Shown here: piece by piece, positions 1 through 7,572 of the stretch
Numbering within the stretch: position 1 is the first letter of the stretch
Layout: every line of letters begins with the position of its first letter
NCBI GenBank assembly: GCA_030635025.1
Contig: DAOVZQ010000066.1
Coordinates: forward strand, 1-9,207
Length of the DNA stretch: 9,207 nucleotides
Origin: a bacterium
GTDB taxonomy: Bacteria > Krumholzibacteriota > Krumholzibacteriia > LZORAL124-64-63
Direction: 5' to 3'
Translations under genes and position numbers: made by a program
The notes under the pieces: generated by a model
Databases searched by the model: none
What the model saw: only the letters and a program-made list of their open reading frames with translations
What the model was told of the DNA's origin: nothing

Positions 1-3000
1 GAGCTACGCACGGTCCAGGACTGGTACGTCCGCTACGCGCTGATGTCGGTGGATGGCGTGTCCGAAGTGGCATCCGTGGGCGGCTTCGTCCAGGAGTACC
101 AGATCGACGTGGATCCCGACGCCATGACCGCCCACGGCATCGCCCTGGGCCAGGTCTACGACTCGGTGAGGCAGTCGAACGTCGATGTGGGCGCGCGGAC
201 CATCGAAATCAACAGCGCCGAGTACCTGATTCGCGGCCTGGGCTTCCTCAAGAGCATCGAGGACATAGAGGCGAGCGTCGTGGCCGTCCGGGACAACGTG
301 CCCGTCAGGATCCGGGACATCGCGACGGTGAGCCTGGGACCGGCCCAGAGACGCGGCGCCCTCGACAAGGGCGGCGCCGAGGCCGTCGGCGGCGTCGTGG
401 TCGTGCGCTACGGCGAGAACCCCCTGGCCACCATCAGGAACGTGAAGGACAAGATCGACGAGATCTCGCCGGGCCTGCCCAGCCGCACCCTGCCCGACGG
501 CCGCGTCAGCCAGGTCACCATCGTCCCGTTCTATGATCGTTCGGGCCTGATCCACGAGACCCTCGGCACGCTCAAGACGGCGCTGACTGAAGAGATCCTG
601 ATCACCATCATCGTGGTGATTGTCCTGATCATGAACTTGCGCAGCAGCCTGCTTGTGGCGGGTTTATTGCCGCTGGCCGTGCTGATGAGCTTCATCGGCA
701 TGAAGCTGTTCAAGGTCGACGCGAACATCGTCGCGCTGTCGGGCATCGCCATCGCCATCGGCACCATGGTGGATATGGGGATCATACTCGTCGAGAACAT
801 AACGAAACGAATGGGCGAGGCCGGACCGGACGACGACAAGCTCGAGGTCGTCTTCCGCGCCGCTTCGGAAGTGGCTAGCGCGGTGGTCACGGCGGTGATG
901 ACGACCATCGTCAGTTTCCTGCCGATCTTCACCATGGAGGCTGCCGAGGGCAAACTCTTCAAGCCCCTCGCCTACACAAAGACCTTCGCCCTGATCGCAT
1001 CGATCATCGTGGCGTTGACGGTCATTCCGCCGTTTGCCCATCTCCTGTTCACGTGGAAGCTTGGCGGCCGGTTCGCGAAGAAGATCGCCGGCGTGGCGCT
1101 TGCGGCCGTCGGTATCATCGCACTGGTCAAGCTCTCTGTGTGGGTGGGACTGGCAATGATCCTGTGGGGTGCCTACTCCCTGCTGGAAGGTCGTATCCCA
1201 GAGCGTTTCAAACGTTTCGGACCGCTCACGGTAAACTACATCGCCGTGCTGATGGTCGCGTTCCTGTTGACCGAACACTGGCTGCCGCTCGGCCCCGGCA
1301 AGGGCCTGCTTCTGAACGTCCTCTTCGTCGCCGTGACCCTGGGCGGCCTGCTGCTGCTCTTCCACTTCTTCGCGCGCGTCTACCCGCGACTGTTGCGGTG
1401 GTGCCTGGATCACAAGGCGGCCTTCCTGGCCTTGCCGGCGGTCTTGCTGTTGACGGGCCTCTCGATCTGGCTGGGGTTCGAACGAACGTTCAGCATCTTG
1501 CCGGGTATCCACGACGAATCCGACACGGTCATGGGGCGACTCTGGTCCGGGCCTAAAAGTGCATTCCCGGGACTCGGCAAGGAGTTCATGCCACCCCTCG
1601 ACGAGGGGTCGTACCTGTACATGCCGACGACCATGCCGCACGCATCGATCGGCGAAGCGCTCGACGTGCTCCAGAAGCTCGACATGAGCATGGCGGCCAT
1701 CCCCGAAGTGGAGTCGGTCGTCGGCAAGATCGGTCGAGCGGACTCACCTTTGGACCCAGCGCCCATCTCCATGGTGGAGACCGTCGTGAACTACGTCCCC
1801 GAGTACAAGCTCGACCGGGACGGACGTCGCATGCGTTTCCGTTTCGACAAGAAGACCGGTGAATTCGCGCGCGACACGGACGACGAGTTGATTCCCGATC
1901 CGCACGGCCAGGCCTTCAGGCAGTGGCGCGACGAGATCACCTCCCCCGACGACATCTGGGACGAGATCGTACGCGTCACGAAGCTGCCCGGCACCACGTC
2001 GGCGCCGCGGCTCCAACCCATCGCCGCCCGGATCGTGATGCTTCAGAGCGGCATGCGGGCCCCGATGGGCGTCAAGATCAAGGGTCCGAGTCTCGACGCC
2101 ATCGAGGACGTGGGGCTACAGATCGAGCGCTTCCTCAAAGAGGTCCCGTCGGTCCAGCGCGAGGCTGTCATCGCGGATCGTATCGTCGGCAAGCCGTACC
2201 TGGAAATCGACATCGACCGCGAAGCCATCGCTCGCTACGGGCTGACCGTCCGCGACGTGCAGGACGTCATCGAGATCGCCATCGGCGGGCGGCAGGTCAC
2301 CACGACGGTCGAGGGCCGCGAGCGTTACCCGGTACGGGTGCGTTATGCGCGGGAACTGCGCGACTCCCTCGAGGACCTGGACGACATTCTGGTCCCGACA
2401 GTCGGCGGCGCGCAGATCCCCCTCGCGCAGCTCACGGAAATTCGCTACGTGCGCGGCCCCCAAGCGATCAAGAGCGAGGACACATTCTTGATCGGTTACG
2501 TGCTCTTCGACATGCGCAAGGGCCAAGCCGAAGTCGACGTGGTCGAGGACGCCCGGGCCCATCTCTCGCACAAGCTCGAGAGCGGCGAGTTCATCCTGCC
2601 CGAGGGCGTGAGCTACACCTTCGCCGGCAGCTACGAGAATCAGGTCAGGTCGGAAAAGAAGCTCATGGTCGTGCTGCCGGTGGCCCTGTTCCTGATCTTC
2701 ATGATCCTCTACTTCCAGTTCAAGTCGGTCGCGACGACGGGCATGGTGTTTTCGGGGATCTTCGTGGCCTGGGCGGGCGGATTCCTGATGATCTGGCTCT
2801 ACGGCCAGCCCTGGTTCCTGGACTTCGCGATCATCGGCACCGGGATGCGCGAACTCTTCCAGGTCCATCCGATCAACCTGAGTGTCGCGATCTGGGTGGG
2901 GTTCATCGCCCTGTTCGGAATCGCCTCGGACGACGGCGTGGTCATGGCGACCTATCTCGACCAGACCTTCGCTCGCAAACGCCACACCGACGTCGGCGCG

Positions 3001-3246
3001 ATCCGCCGCGCCACGATCGAAGGGGCCAGTCGCCGCGTGCGCCCGGCGATGATGACTACCGCGACGACCATACTGGCCCTGTTGCCGGTGCTCACGTCCA
3101 CAGGGCGCGGGTCGGACATCATGGTGCCGATGGCGATTCCGTCGTTCGGCGGGATGGCCATCGAGGTACTTACGATTCTCGTAGTGCCGGTGCTGTATTG
3201 CGGGTATGCGGAGTTGAAGTTGAAAATGCAGGGAAGTGAAGAGTAG
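1..3246 (+). CDS. cusA: CusA-type heavy-metal (Cu/Ag) efflux RND permease, 5'-truncated by window edge
   Basis: This is the inner-membrane proton-driven pump of a tripartite heavy-metal efflux system (HME-RND), which exports metal through a periplasmic adaptor and an outer-membrane channel. The frame is open from base 1 and the first codons already match CusA (ELRTVQDWYVRY, then EVASVGG). The true start therefore lies upstream, and the ATG at 43 is internal. The TM4 motif GTMVD (Asp at 772-774) is present. The three methionines that form the CusA metal site are conserved: LYMPTT (Met 1621-1623), SMVETV (Met 1771-1773, Glu 1777-1779) and IVMLQSG (Met 2038-2040). This favours Cu(I)/Ag(I) over Zn/Co. 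Compared with E. coli CusA it has about 100 extra, mostly hydrophobic residues (roughly bases 1070-1400, three or more helices), an insert after VPEYKLD, and a longer loop before the last helices. I recall the same features in long Bacteroidota CusA homologues. The stop is TAG at 3244-3246. No adaptor or channel gene is visible here. Confidence 0.93.
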   Translation, partial: ELRTVQDWYVRYALMSVDGVSEVASVGGFVQEYQIDVDPDAMTAHGIALGQVYDSVRQSNVDVGARTIEINSAEYLIRGLGFLKSIEDIEASVVAVRDNVPVRIRDIATVSLGPAQRRGALDKGGAEAVGGVVVVRYGENPLATIRNVKDKIDEISPGLPSRTLPDGRVSQVTIVPFYDRSGLIHETLGTLKTALTEEILITIIVVIVLIMNLRSSLLVAGLLPLAVLMSFIGMKLFKVDANIVALSGIAIAIGTMVDMGIILVENITKRMGEAGPDDDKLEVVFRAASEVASAVVTAVMTTIVSFLPIFTMEAAEGKLFKPLAYTKTFALIASIIVALTVIPPFAHLLFTWKLGGRFAKKIAGVALAAVGIIALVKLSVWVGLAMILWGAYSLLEGRIPERFKRFGPLTVNYIAVLMVAFLLTEHWLPLGPGKGLLLNVLFVAVTLGGLLLLFHFFARVYPRLLRWCLDHKAAFLALPAVLLLTGLSIWLGFERTFSILPGIHDESDTVMGRLWSGPKSAFPGLGKEFMPPLDEGSYLYMPTTMPHASIGEALDVLQKLDMSMAAIPEVESVVGKIGRADSPLDPAPISMVETVVNYVPEYKLDRDGRRMRFRFDKKTGEFARDTDDELIPDPHGQAFRQWRDEITSPDDIWDEIVRVTKLPGTTSAPRLQPIAARIVMLQSGMRAPMGVKIKGPSLDAIEDVGLQIERFLKEVPSVQREAVIADRIVGKPYLEIDIDREAIARYGLTVRDVQDVIEIAIGGRQVTTTVEGRERYPVRVRYARELRDSLEDLDDILVPTVGGAQIPLAQLTEIRYVRGPQAIKSEDTFLIGYVLFDMRKGQAEVDVVEDARAHLSHKLESGEFILPEGVSYTFAGSYENQVRSEKKLMVVLPVALFLIFMILYFQFKSVATTGMVFSGIFVAWAGGFLMIWLYGQPWFLDFAIIGTGMRELFQVHPINLSVAIWVGFIALFGIASDDGVVMATYLDQTFARKRHTDVGAIRRATIEGASRRVRPAMMTTATTILALLPVLTSTGRGSDIMVPMAIPSFGGMAIEVLTILVVPVLYCGYAELKLKMQGSEE

Positions 3247-3283
3247 GCGCCGCCATACCAGAGCCGAGGTTGTTCCTTCCGAC

Positions 3284-3303
3284 GCGGGATGTTAAATTCC
3301 CGC
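3284..3303 (+). repeat. small inverted repeat in the exonuclease leader
   Basis: A perfect 6-bp inverted repeat (GCGGGA at 3284-3289, TCCCGC at 3298-3303) flanks an 8-base A/T-rich loop. It ends five bases before the AAGGAG ribosome binding site (3308-3313) of the exonuclease gene. It has no following T-tract, so it is not a convincing terminator for the pump gene. It could be a weak leader hairpin or chance. I see no clear promoter in the 73-bp gap. Confidence 0.25.
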
Positions 3304-3319
3304 CACAAAGGAGCCTCCC

Positions 3320-3904
3320 ATGCGCTACAGCACCGACATCGTCGTGATCGATCTGGAAGCCACTTGTCCCGAATCGGACGAGGGCAACAACACGACCGAA
3401 CGCAGCAACATCATCGAGATCGGGGCGGTGCGTCTGAACAAGCGCAGTCTCGAGATCGAGGATCAGTTCAGCGAACTGGTCCGGCCACTGGATTATCCCG
3501 TGACACCTTTCATCGCCAACCTCACCTCGATCACGCCGGAGATGGTCGCCGACAAGGAGACCTTCGCCGCCGTCGGCCAGCGCTTCCTGGACTGGTACGG
3601 ACCGCGCAACAGGGCCATCATCGCGGCGTTCGGCGCGTACTACGACATCCCCCTGCTGCGCCGCGAATGCGACGCCCACAACCTGGACTTCCGATCGTCG
3701 ATCGCCGGCGGCGCCTTCGACATCCGCGCCGTGGCCACGATCTGGTTGGCCGAGAACCATCACCGCACCTCGGGCCAGCGTCTCGATTCGATCCTTGAGA
3801 AGATGGAGATCAACCTGGATTTCCAACTGCATCGGGCCGTGGACGATGCCAAGGCAGCAGCGGCCGTTTTACAGACCTATCACCTGGGTTATACGAAGAT
3901 CTGA
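3320..3904 (+). CDS. DEDDh-family 3'-5' exonuclease (ERI-1/KapD-like)
   Basis: A stand-alone exonuclease domain of 194 aa, predicted to remove nucleotides from 3' ends of RNA or DNA using two metal ions. All DEDDh signature residues are visible: ExoI is VVIDLEATC (Asp11, Glu13), ExoII is FGAYYDIPLL (Asp109), and ExoIII is HRAVDDA (His171, Asp176). An LTSIT motif (residues 68-72) sits between ExoI and ExoII, as in the DnaQ-like fold. The spacing after ExoI, with an acidic/Asn-rich insert followed by IIEIGAV, resembles the ERI-1/KapD branch (small RNA-processing type) more than DnaQ epsilon. There is no extra domain. The ATG at 3320 is supported by AAGGAG at 3308-3313, six bases upstream. The gene lies 73 bp after the pump gene and 134 bp before the transketolase; co-transcription is possible but not shown. 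The substrate cannot be deduced. Confidence 0.88.
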   Translation: MRYSTDIVVIDLEATCPESDEGNNTTERSNIIEIGAVRLNKRSLEIEDQFSELVRPLDYPVTPFIANLTSITPEMVADKETFAAVGQRFLDWYGPRNRAIIAAFGAYYDIPLLRRECDAHNLDFRSSIAGGAFDIRAVATIWLAENHHRTSGQRLDSILEKMEINLDFQLHRAVDDAKAAAAVLQTYHLGYTKI

Positions 3905-3985
3905 CCCGCCCCGCAGAATCGGTTTTCCTTGCCTAGACGCAGCCGTCCTGCCAGATTTCAAAAAGCCTGAAAATACCGGCAAGCC

Positions 3986-4005
3986 CGGCGCGGATCATTG
4001 CGCCG
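3986..4005 (+). repeat. 6-bp inverted repeat between exonuclease and transketolase
   Basis: CGGCGC (3986-3991) and GCGCCG (4000-4005) can pair around an 8-base loop in the 134-bp gap. No T-run follows, so it is not a canonical terminator. If transcribed it would lie in the 5' leader of the transketolase mRNA, about 20 bases before the ribosome binding site. I could not pick a convincing promoter in this gap. Confidence 0.2.
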
Positions 4006-4038
4006 ACTGTCCCGATAGCGCCGCGAGAGGAGACCAGC

Positions 4039-6384
4039 GTGTCTAATATCGAAAAACGCTTCCAGGAGCAGAAGCAGAACTTCGGTCACTGGGAAGTGAT
4101 CAAGGACGTCGTCGATCAGCAGATCGACCTCATGCTCAACTATCGCCAGAGCGGGCATCCCGGCGGCAGCCGGTCGAAGGCCCACATGTTCCTGAGTCTG
4201 TTGCTGGGCGGCGCCATGCGCTGGGACATCCGTAACCCCGGCAAGCGCTTCGGCGACCGTTTCATCCTGGTGGCCGGCCACACGGCGCCCCTGGTCTATT
4301 CCATGCTGTCGGTCTTCAACGAAGCCCTGCGCACAATGCACGAGAAGACGGGCGACCCCAAGTACCTGGTCACCGGCGCGCCCGACCGTATGCTCACCTG
4401 GGAGAACATCCTCGACTTCCGTAACCGCGGCGGCCTGCCCGGTCACGTGGAAATGGCCCACAACAACCTGTTCGTGAAGTTCAACACCGGCCCGAGCGGC
4501 CACGGCGGCCCGATCATGAGCGGCGAGGCCATCGCACTCAAGCGCGCCGGCGCCGCGGGCGTGAAGGTCTTCGGCATCGAGGGCGAAGGCGGCCTGACCG
4601 CCGGCTGCTGGCACGAGATGAAGAACACCGGCTACGGTCTGGGCCTGGACAACATGTTCCTGCTGGTGGACTGGAACGACTACGGCATCGACAACCAGAA
4701 GATCAGCTCGGTCGTCAACGGTACGCCCGAAGACTGGTTCGCCCCCTACGGCTGGCACACACACAAAGCCGTCGACGGCAGCGACTGGAACGACGTCACC
4801 CGCGCGCTCTTCGAAATGATCGAGGGCGACAACCCAGCCGGCCGTCCCGGCATGATGTGGGGCAAAACCCGCAAGGGCCGTGGCTACCACAAGTACGACA
4901 ACGCCAGCCACGGAGCCCCGCACGCCCTGAACAGCGACCTCTTCTGGCAGTGCCGCCAGGAATTCACCGACAAGTACGACGCCCCCTGGGTCGGCAAGGG
5001 CGAGGACACCCCCACCGGCGGCGACCTGCGCGACCAGTTCGCGGCCAACATGAACGTGGCCCTGGACGTGCTGCGCAAGAACGATGAGACCGTCGCCTAC
5101 CTGGCCGACCGTCTGGTCGAACTGGGCGACAGCGTCCCCGAGGAGATCGACGGCTTCCGCATCCCGGTCGCCAACAATCCCCTGCACGACGACGCTCTCT
5201 GGGACTTCGAGAACTACCCCGAGAACATGTGGGCCGAACCGGGCACCAAGCAGCCCAACCGCGCGGCCCTGTCCAAGTGGGGCAGCTGGATCAACTCCTA
5301 CTGCCGCGAGAACCACGGCCGCCCGTTGTTCCTGGCCTGCTCGGCCGATCTGGCCGGCTCGACCAACATCGCCGGCTTCGCCGCCGACTACGACGACATG
5401 TCCAACTACGGCTGGTACGAGCGTGACACCGCGCCCGAGGGCGTGCTCCTGCCCCAGGAGATCACCGAGTTCCAGAACGCCAGCCTCTGCGTGGGCGCCG
5501 CCGCGGTGAACATGGCCGATAAGCCCGAGGAAGAGTTCAACGGCTTCTACACGGCCTGCTCGACCTACGGCTCCTTCAGCTACCTGAAGTACGGCGCCAT
5601 GCGTCTGTACAGCCAGATGGCCCAGGACTGCGAGCACAAACTCGGCAAGGTGATCTGGATCGCCGGACACAGCGGCCCCGAGACCGCCGAAGACAGCCGG
5701 ACCCACTTCGGCATCTTCTCCCCCGGCATCACCCAGATGTTCCCCGACGGGCACGTCATCGACATCCATCCCTGGGAGTACAACGAGGTACCGGTCATGC
5801 TGGCCGCGGCCATGAAGACCGACAAGCCCATCGTGGCGCTGCACCTGACCCGTCCCGGCCTGACGATCCCGGACCGTAAGGCTCTGGGTCTGGGCTCGTA
5901 CTTCCTGGCGGCCAAGGGCGCCTACATCCTGCGCGATTACAAAGCCGACCTGCCCCAGCAGGGCTGCTTCTTCGTGCAGGGCACCATGAGCACGTACAAC
6001 ACGATCAACGCGCTGGAGGCCATCGACGCCGCCGGTGTGAACGTGAAGATCGTGGCGGTGCCGAGCCCGCAGTTATTCAAGCTGCAGGACCAGGCCTACC
6101 AGGACACGGTGATCACCGGCGCCGACCGCATGAACAGCACGTTCATCACCAACCGGGCCCGCCGGCTCATGTCGGACTGGGACTTCAATCCCCTGGCCGG
6201 CGAGTACGCCGTCTGCAGCGACCACGACGACATGTGGCGCGAAGGCGGGGCGCTGGACGAGGTGTGTGAAGACTCGGGGATCGATCTTGAGAACATCACA
6301 CGGGCCGTCATCGCGTTTGCCGAGGACTACGAGACGCGGATGGAGCTGCTGCGTCGGATGGTGGGGGACGCGGCCAAGGTTTGA
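4039..6384 (+). CDS. tkt: transketolase-like thiamine diphosphate enzyme, divergent, 781 aa
   Basis: A ThDP-dependent enzyme of the transketolase superfamily, cytosolic, likely moving two-carbon ketol units between sugar phosphates (pentose phosphate/Calvin-type chemistry). All three transketolase domains are present. Residues matching E. coli TktA by eye: His40 (SGHPGG), His81 (VAGHTAP), His136 (LPGHVEM), His291 (SHGAP), catalytic Glu477 (ITEFQNAS), His544 (IAGHSGP), and likely phosphate ligands Arg408, Ser435 (SADL) and Arg605 (LTRPG). The ThDP/Mg site is unusual: the usual GDG reads G182-E183-G184, with Asn213 in VDWNDYGID. The DGPTH loop reads DSRTH. At 781 aa it is over 100 residues longer than TktA (663), from inserts spread along the protein. 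The start is GTG, chosen because AGGAG (4028-4032) lies six bases upstream and the next in-frame ATG is about 30 codons in. The last 79 codons (6145-6381) recur at 7245-7481. Orthodox transketolase activity is likely but unproven, given the motif changes. Confidence 0.85.
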   Translation: MSNIEKRFQEQKQNFGHWEVIKDVVDQQIDLMLNYRQSGHPGGSRSKAHMFLSLLLGGAMRWDIRNPGKRFGDRFILVAGHTAPLVYSMLSVFNEALRTMHEKTGDPKYLVTGAPDRMLTWENILDFRNRGGLPGHVEMAHNNLFVKFNTGPSGHGGPIMSGEAIALKRAGAAGVKVFGIEGEGGLTAGCWHEMKNTGYGLGLDNMFLLVDWNDYGIDNQKISSVVNGTPEDWFAPYGWHTHKAVDGSDWNDVTRALFEMIEGDNPAGRPGMMWGKTRKGRGYHKYDNASHGAPHALNSDLFWQCRQEFTDKYDAPWVGKGEDTPTGGDLRDQFAANMNVALDVLRKNDETVAYLADRLVELGDSVPEEIDGFRIPVANNPLHDDALWDFENYPENMWAEPGTKQPNRAALSKWGSWINSYCRENHGRPLFLACSADLAGSTNIAGFAADYDDMSNYGWYERDTAPEGVLLPQEITEFQNASLCVGAAAVNMADKPEEEFNGFYTACSTYGSFSYLKYGAMRLYSQMAQDCEHKLGKVIWIAGHSGPETAEDSRTHFGIFSPGITQMFPDGHVIDIHPWEYNEVPVMLAAAMKTDKPIVALHLTRPGLTIPDRKALGLGSYFLAAKGAYILRDYKADLPQQGCFFVQGTMSTYNTINALEAIDAAGVNVKIVAVPSPQLFKLQDQAYQDTVITGADRMNSTFITNRARRLMSDWDFNPLAGEYAVCSDHDDMWREGGALDEVCEDSGIDLENITRAVIAFAEDYETRMELLRRMVGDAAKV
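6144..6381 (+). repeat. 3'-end segment of tkt that is duplicated at 7244-7481
   Basis: This is copy 1 of a 238-bp direct repeat whose second copy lies exactly 1100 bp downstream without a single indel. Hand alignment gives 27 mismatches in the 237 coding bases (about 89% identity). The longest identical run is 41 bp (6202-6242 with 7302-7342). Similarity stops abruptly on the left (6141 and 6143 mismatch 7241 and 7243). On the right it continues to the stop codon (TGA here, TAG in copy 2). Here the segment encodes residues 703-781, the C-terminal domain of the intact enzyme. Confidence 0.95.
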
Positions 6385-6403
6385 GTCTCAGTCATCCCAC
6401 ACG

Positions 6404-6439
6404 AAACGCCCTCCGTCCGAAGACGAAGGGCGTTTTCTT
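6404..6439 (+). terminator. intrinsic terminator of tkt
   Basis: Nine base pairs (AAACGCCCT at 6404-6412 with AGGGCGTTT at 6427-6435), one C/A mismatch and four more pairs (CGTC/GACG) close a CGAA tetraloop. A T-rich tail runs to 6439. It starts 19 bases after the tkt stop codon and should separate tkt from the downstream gene. Confidence 0.88.
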
Positions 6440-6503
6440 GTCTATCGGCGGAGCGAGTCGGGAAACTGGGGCTATCCGACAGTGACACGCCATGTCCCAT
6501 ACC

Positions 6504-6533
6504 ATGACAAACCCTACGTATTTATGGTAGAAT
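6504..6533 (+). promoter_or_regulatory. predicted sigma70-type promoter for the secreted-protein gene
   Basis: ATGACA (6504-6509, five of six consensus bases) and TAGAAT (6528-6533, five of six) are separated by 18 bp. TGG directly before the -10 box gives an extended -10. The region is A+T-rich for this window (70 of 120 bases at 6481-6600). A 6-bp inverted repeat, TACCAT (6500-6505) and ATGGTA (6524-6529), overlaps both boxes and could be an operator or chance. The implied leader is about 55 bases before the ATG at 6596. The host's sigma preferences are unknown, so this is a prediction. Confidence 0.5.
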
Positions 6534-6595
6534 GCAGACTTATACGAATCTCTTGTTCTAGACTTTACGCATATCAATGACTGGGGAGAAGACAC

Positions 6596-7210
6596 ATGAA
6601 ACATCGGCTACTGTTCTTGATTGTGCTCAGCTTGGCGATGTGCGGCCCGGCCAGTGCTCAGATCGATCCCCATCCTGATGGGATGAGCATCTACTTCGAT
6701 CTCGGGGCGACTCAGTTCTGCTATGAACTCGGTCCTGGCTACCAACCCGTGACGGCGTATCTGATGCTGACACGACCGTCTACAAACCAACCCGCCGTCT
6801 TGGCCTGGGAAGCGCGCCTTGAAGTCGATGCCAATCCTATTGTCCCGTTACCAGTGTGCTGGACCTATACGCATGATGGATTTGGCTGGGACTGCGGTCC
6901 AGACAACATCGTCGGCACGACAACGCCCCCTTTGGCATTCACGGGTGAGGCGACGATGCTCGCCAGCATCACGCTGTCCTATATCGGCATCGAAGTCGAT
7001 CCCTACGCCATCTTCACCATCGGCCGAGTCACCGGCTCAACGACGTTCCCCGAAGGCCCCGGCTACACCTCGGAAGCCGGCTCCCCCACCCCCTGCCAGC
7101 ACATCTTCGGCGCCTGGGGCACACCCTGCGCCTGGGTCAACAAGGACAACTGCGAACTAGTGGTGGCCAACAATGTGATGACCTGGGGGAATGTGAAGGC
7201 ACTATACTAG
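6596..7210 (+). CDS. small secreted protein of unknown function, signal peptide, six mature cysteines
   Basis: I do not recognise a named domain. The 204-aa product begins with a clear Sec signal peptide: KHR basic start, hydrophobic core at residues 5-15, and a likely cut after ASA (residue 21). The mature part is rich in Pro, Gly, Thr and aromatic residues, with predicted beta character and six Cys (FCY, VCW, DCG, PCQ, PCA, NCE) that could form disulfides outside the cytoplasm. It ends in WGNVKALY. I associate this style (a DPDG-like start, a Cys-rich beta body and a WGxVKxLY-type end) with exported hypothetical proteins of candidate phyla such as Krumholzibacteriota/Eisenbacteria; this is recollection, not a search. 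GGGGAG (6583-6588) supports the ATG at 6596, and a candidate promoter lies upstream. The gene sits between the intact tkt 3' end and its duplicate. It has no terminator of its own before 7506, so its mRNA probably reads through the tkt fragment. Confidence 0.75.
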   Translation: MKHRLLFLIVLSLAMCGPASAQIDPHPDGMSIYFDLGATQFCYELGPGYQPVTAYLMLTRPSTNQPAVLAWEARLEVDANPIVPLPVCWTYTHDGFGWDCGPDNIVGTTTPPLAFTGEATMLASITLSYIGIEVDPYAIFTIGRVTGSTTFPEGPGYTSEAGSPTPCQHIFGAWGTPCAWVNKDNCELVVANNVMTWGNVKALY

Positions 7211-7243
7211 GTAGTCAAAAAGCGCAAACCGGCGGTCTCATTA

Positions 7244-7484
7244 CATCACCAACCGCGTCCGCCGGCTCATGTCGGACTGGAACTTCAATCCCCTGGCCGG
7301 TGAGTACGCCGTCTGCAGCGACCACGACGACATGTGGCGCGAGGGCGGGGTACTCGACGAGGTCTGCGAGGACTCCGGGATCGATCTCGATAACATCACC
7401 CGGGCCATCGTGCAGTTCGCTGAGGACTACGAGACGCGGATGGAGATCCTGAAGCGGATGGTGGGGGACGCGGCCAAGGTCTAG
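7244..7484 (+). pseudogene. truncated second copy of the tkt 3' end (last 79 codons)
   Basis: These bases match the intact tkt 3' end at an offset of exactly 1100 bp. The predicted peptide matches residues 703-781 at 70 of 79 positions, and the nine changes are mostly conservative (A/V, D/N, E/D, V/I, L/I, R/K and one A/Q). The reading frame is intact to a TAG at the same position as the parental stop. Upstream the frame closes at TAG 7212-7214, and the only in-frame ATG (7269) has no obvious ribosome binding site. The ATG-initiated piece would be 71 aa, without the ThDP or pyrimidine domains, and cannot be a transketolase. Seventeen of 27 base differences are at third codon positions and there are no indels or internal stops. 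The divergence therefore probably accumulated while this was part of a functional gene. Best read as a displaced or imported gene end; a translated C-terminal-domain peptide is a less likely alternative. Confidence 0.88.
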
Positions 7485-7505
7485 GCCGGTTTCCGACGAT
7501 CACTG

Positions 7506-7540
7506 AACGCCCCCCGCCTTCGGGCGGGGGGCGTTTCTTT
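7506..7540 (+). terminator. strong intrinsic terminator after the tkt fragment
   Basis: A perfect 13-bp GC-rich stem (7506-7518 with 7523-7535) closes a TTCG tetraloop and is followed by TCTTT. It starts 22 bases after the fragment's stop codon, nearly the same spacing as the terminator behind the intact gene. It shares the outer AACGCCC/GGGCGTT core, so the two terminators may be homologous parts of the duplicated unit. It should also end transcripts from the secreted-protein gene. Confidence 0.95.
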
Positions 7541-7572
7541 GAGTTCCTGGCGCAGTACCGAGTTCTGCGGAT

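Noticed and set aside
1923..3239. 438-codon + strand frame inside the pump gene
   Set aside because: Arg/Pro/His-rich shadow in another frame; the pump frame carries the conserved RND motifs.
3270..3297. TTGTTC...TTAAAT as a promoter for the exonuclease gene
   Set aside because: Weak matches, and a start point at about 3304 would leave almost no leader before the ribosome binding site at 3308.
3958..5844. Long minus-strand open frame (628 codons) opposite the transketolase gene
   Set aside because: The translation is a low-complexity Val/Ala/Gly/His-rich shadow typical of the antisense of a GC-rich gene. The + strand frame has complete transketolase motifs and a ribosome binding site.
6635..6646. 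Possible lipobox (LAMC) in the secreted protein
   Set aside because: The residue before Cys16 is Met, not Gly/Ala/Ser, and a normal signal peptidase I site (ASA) follows; the protein is more likely released than lipidated.
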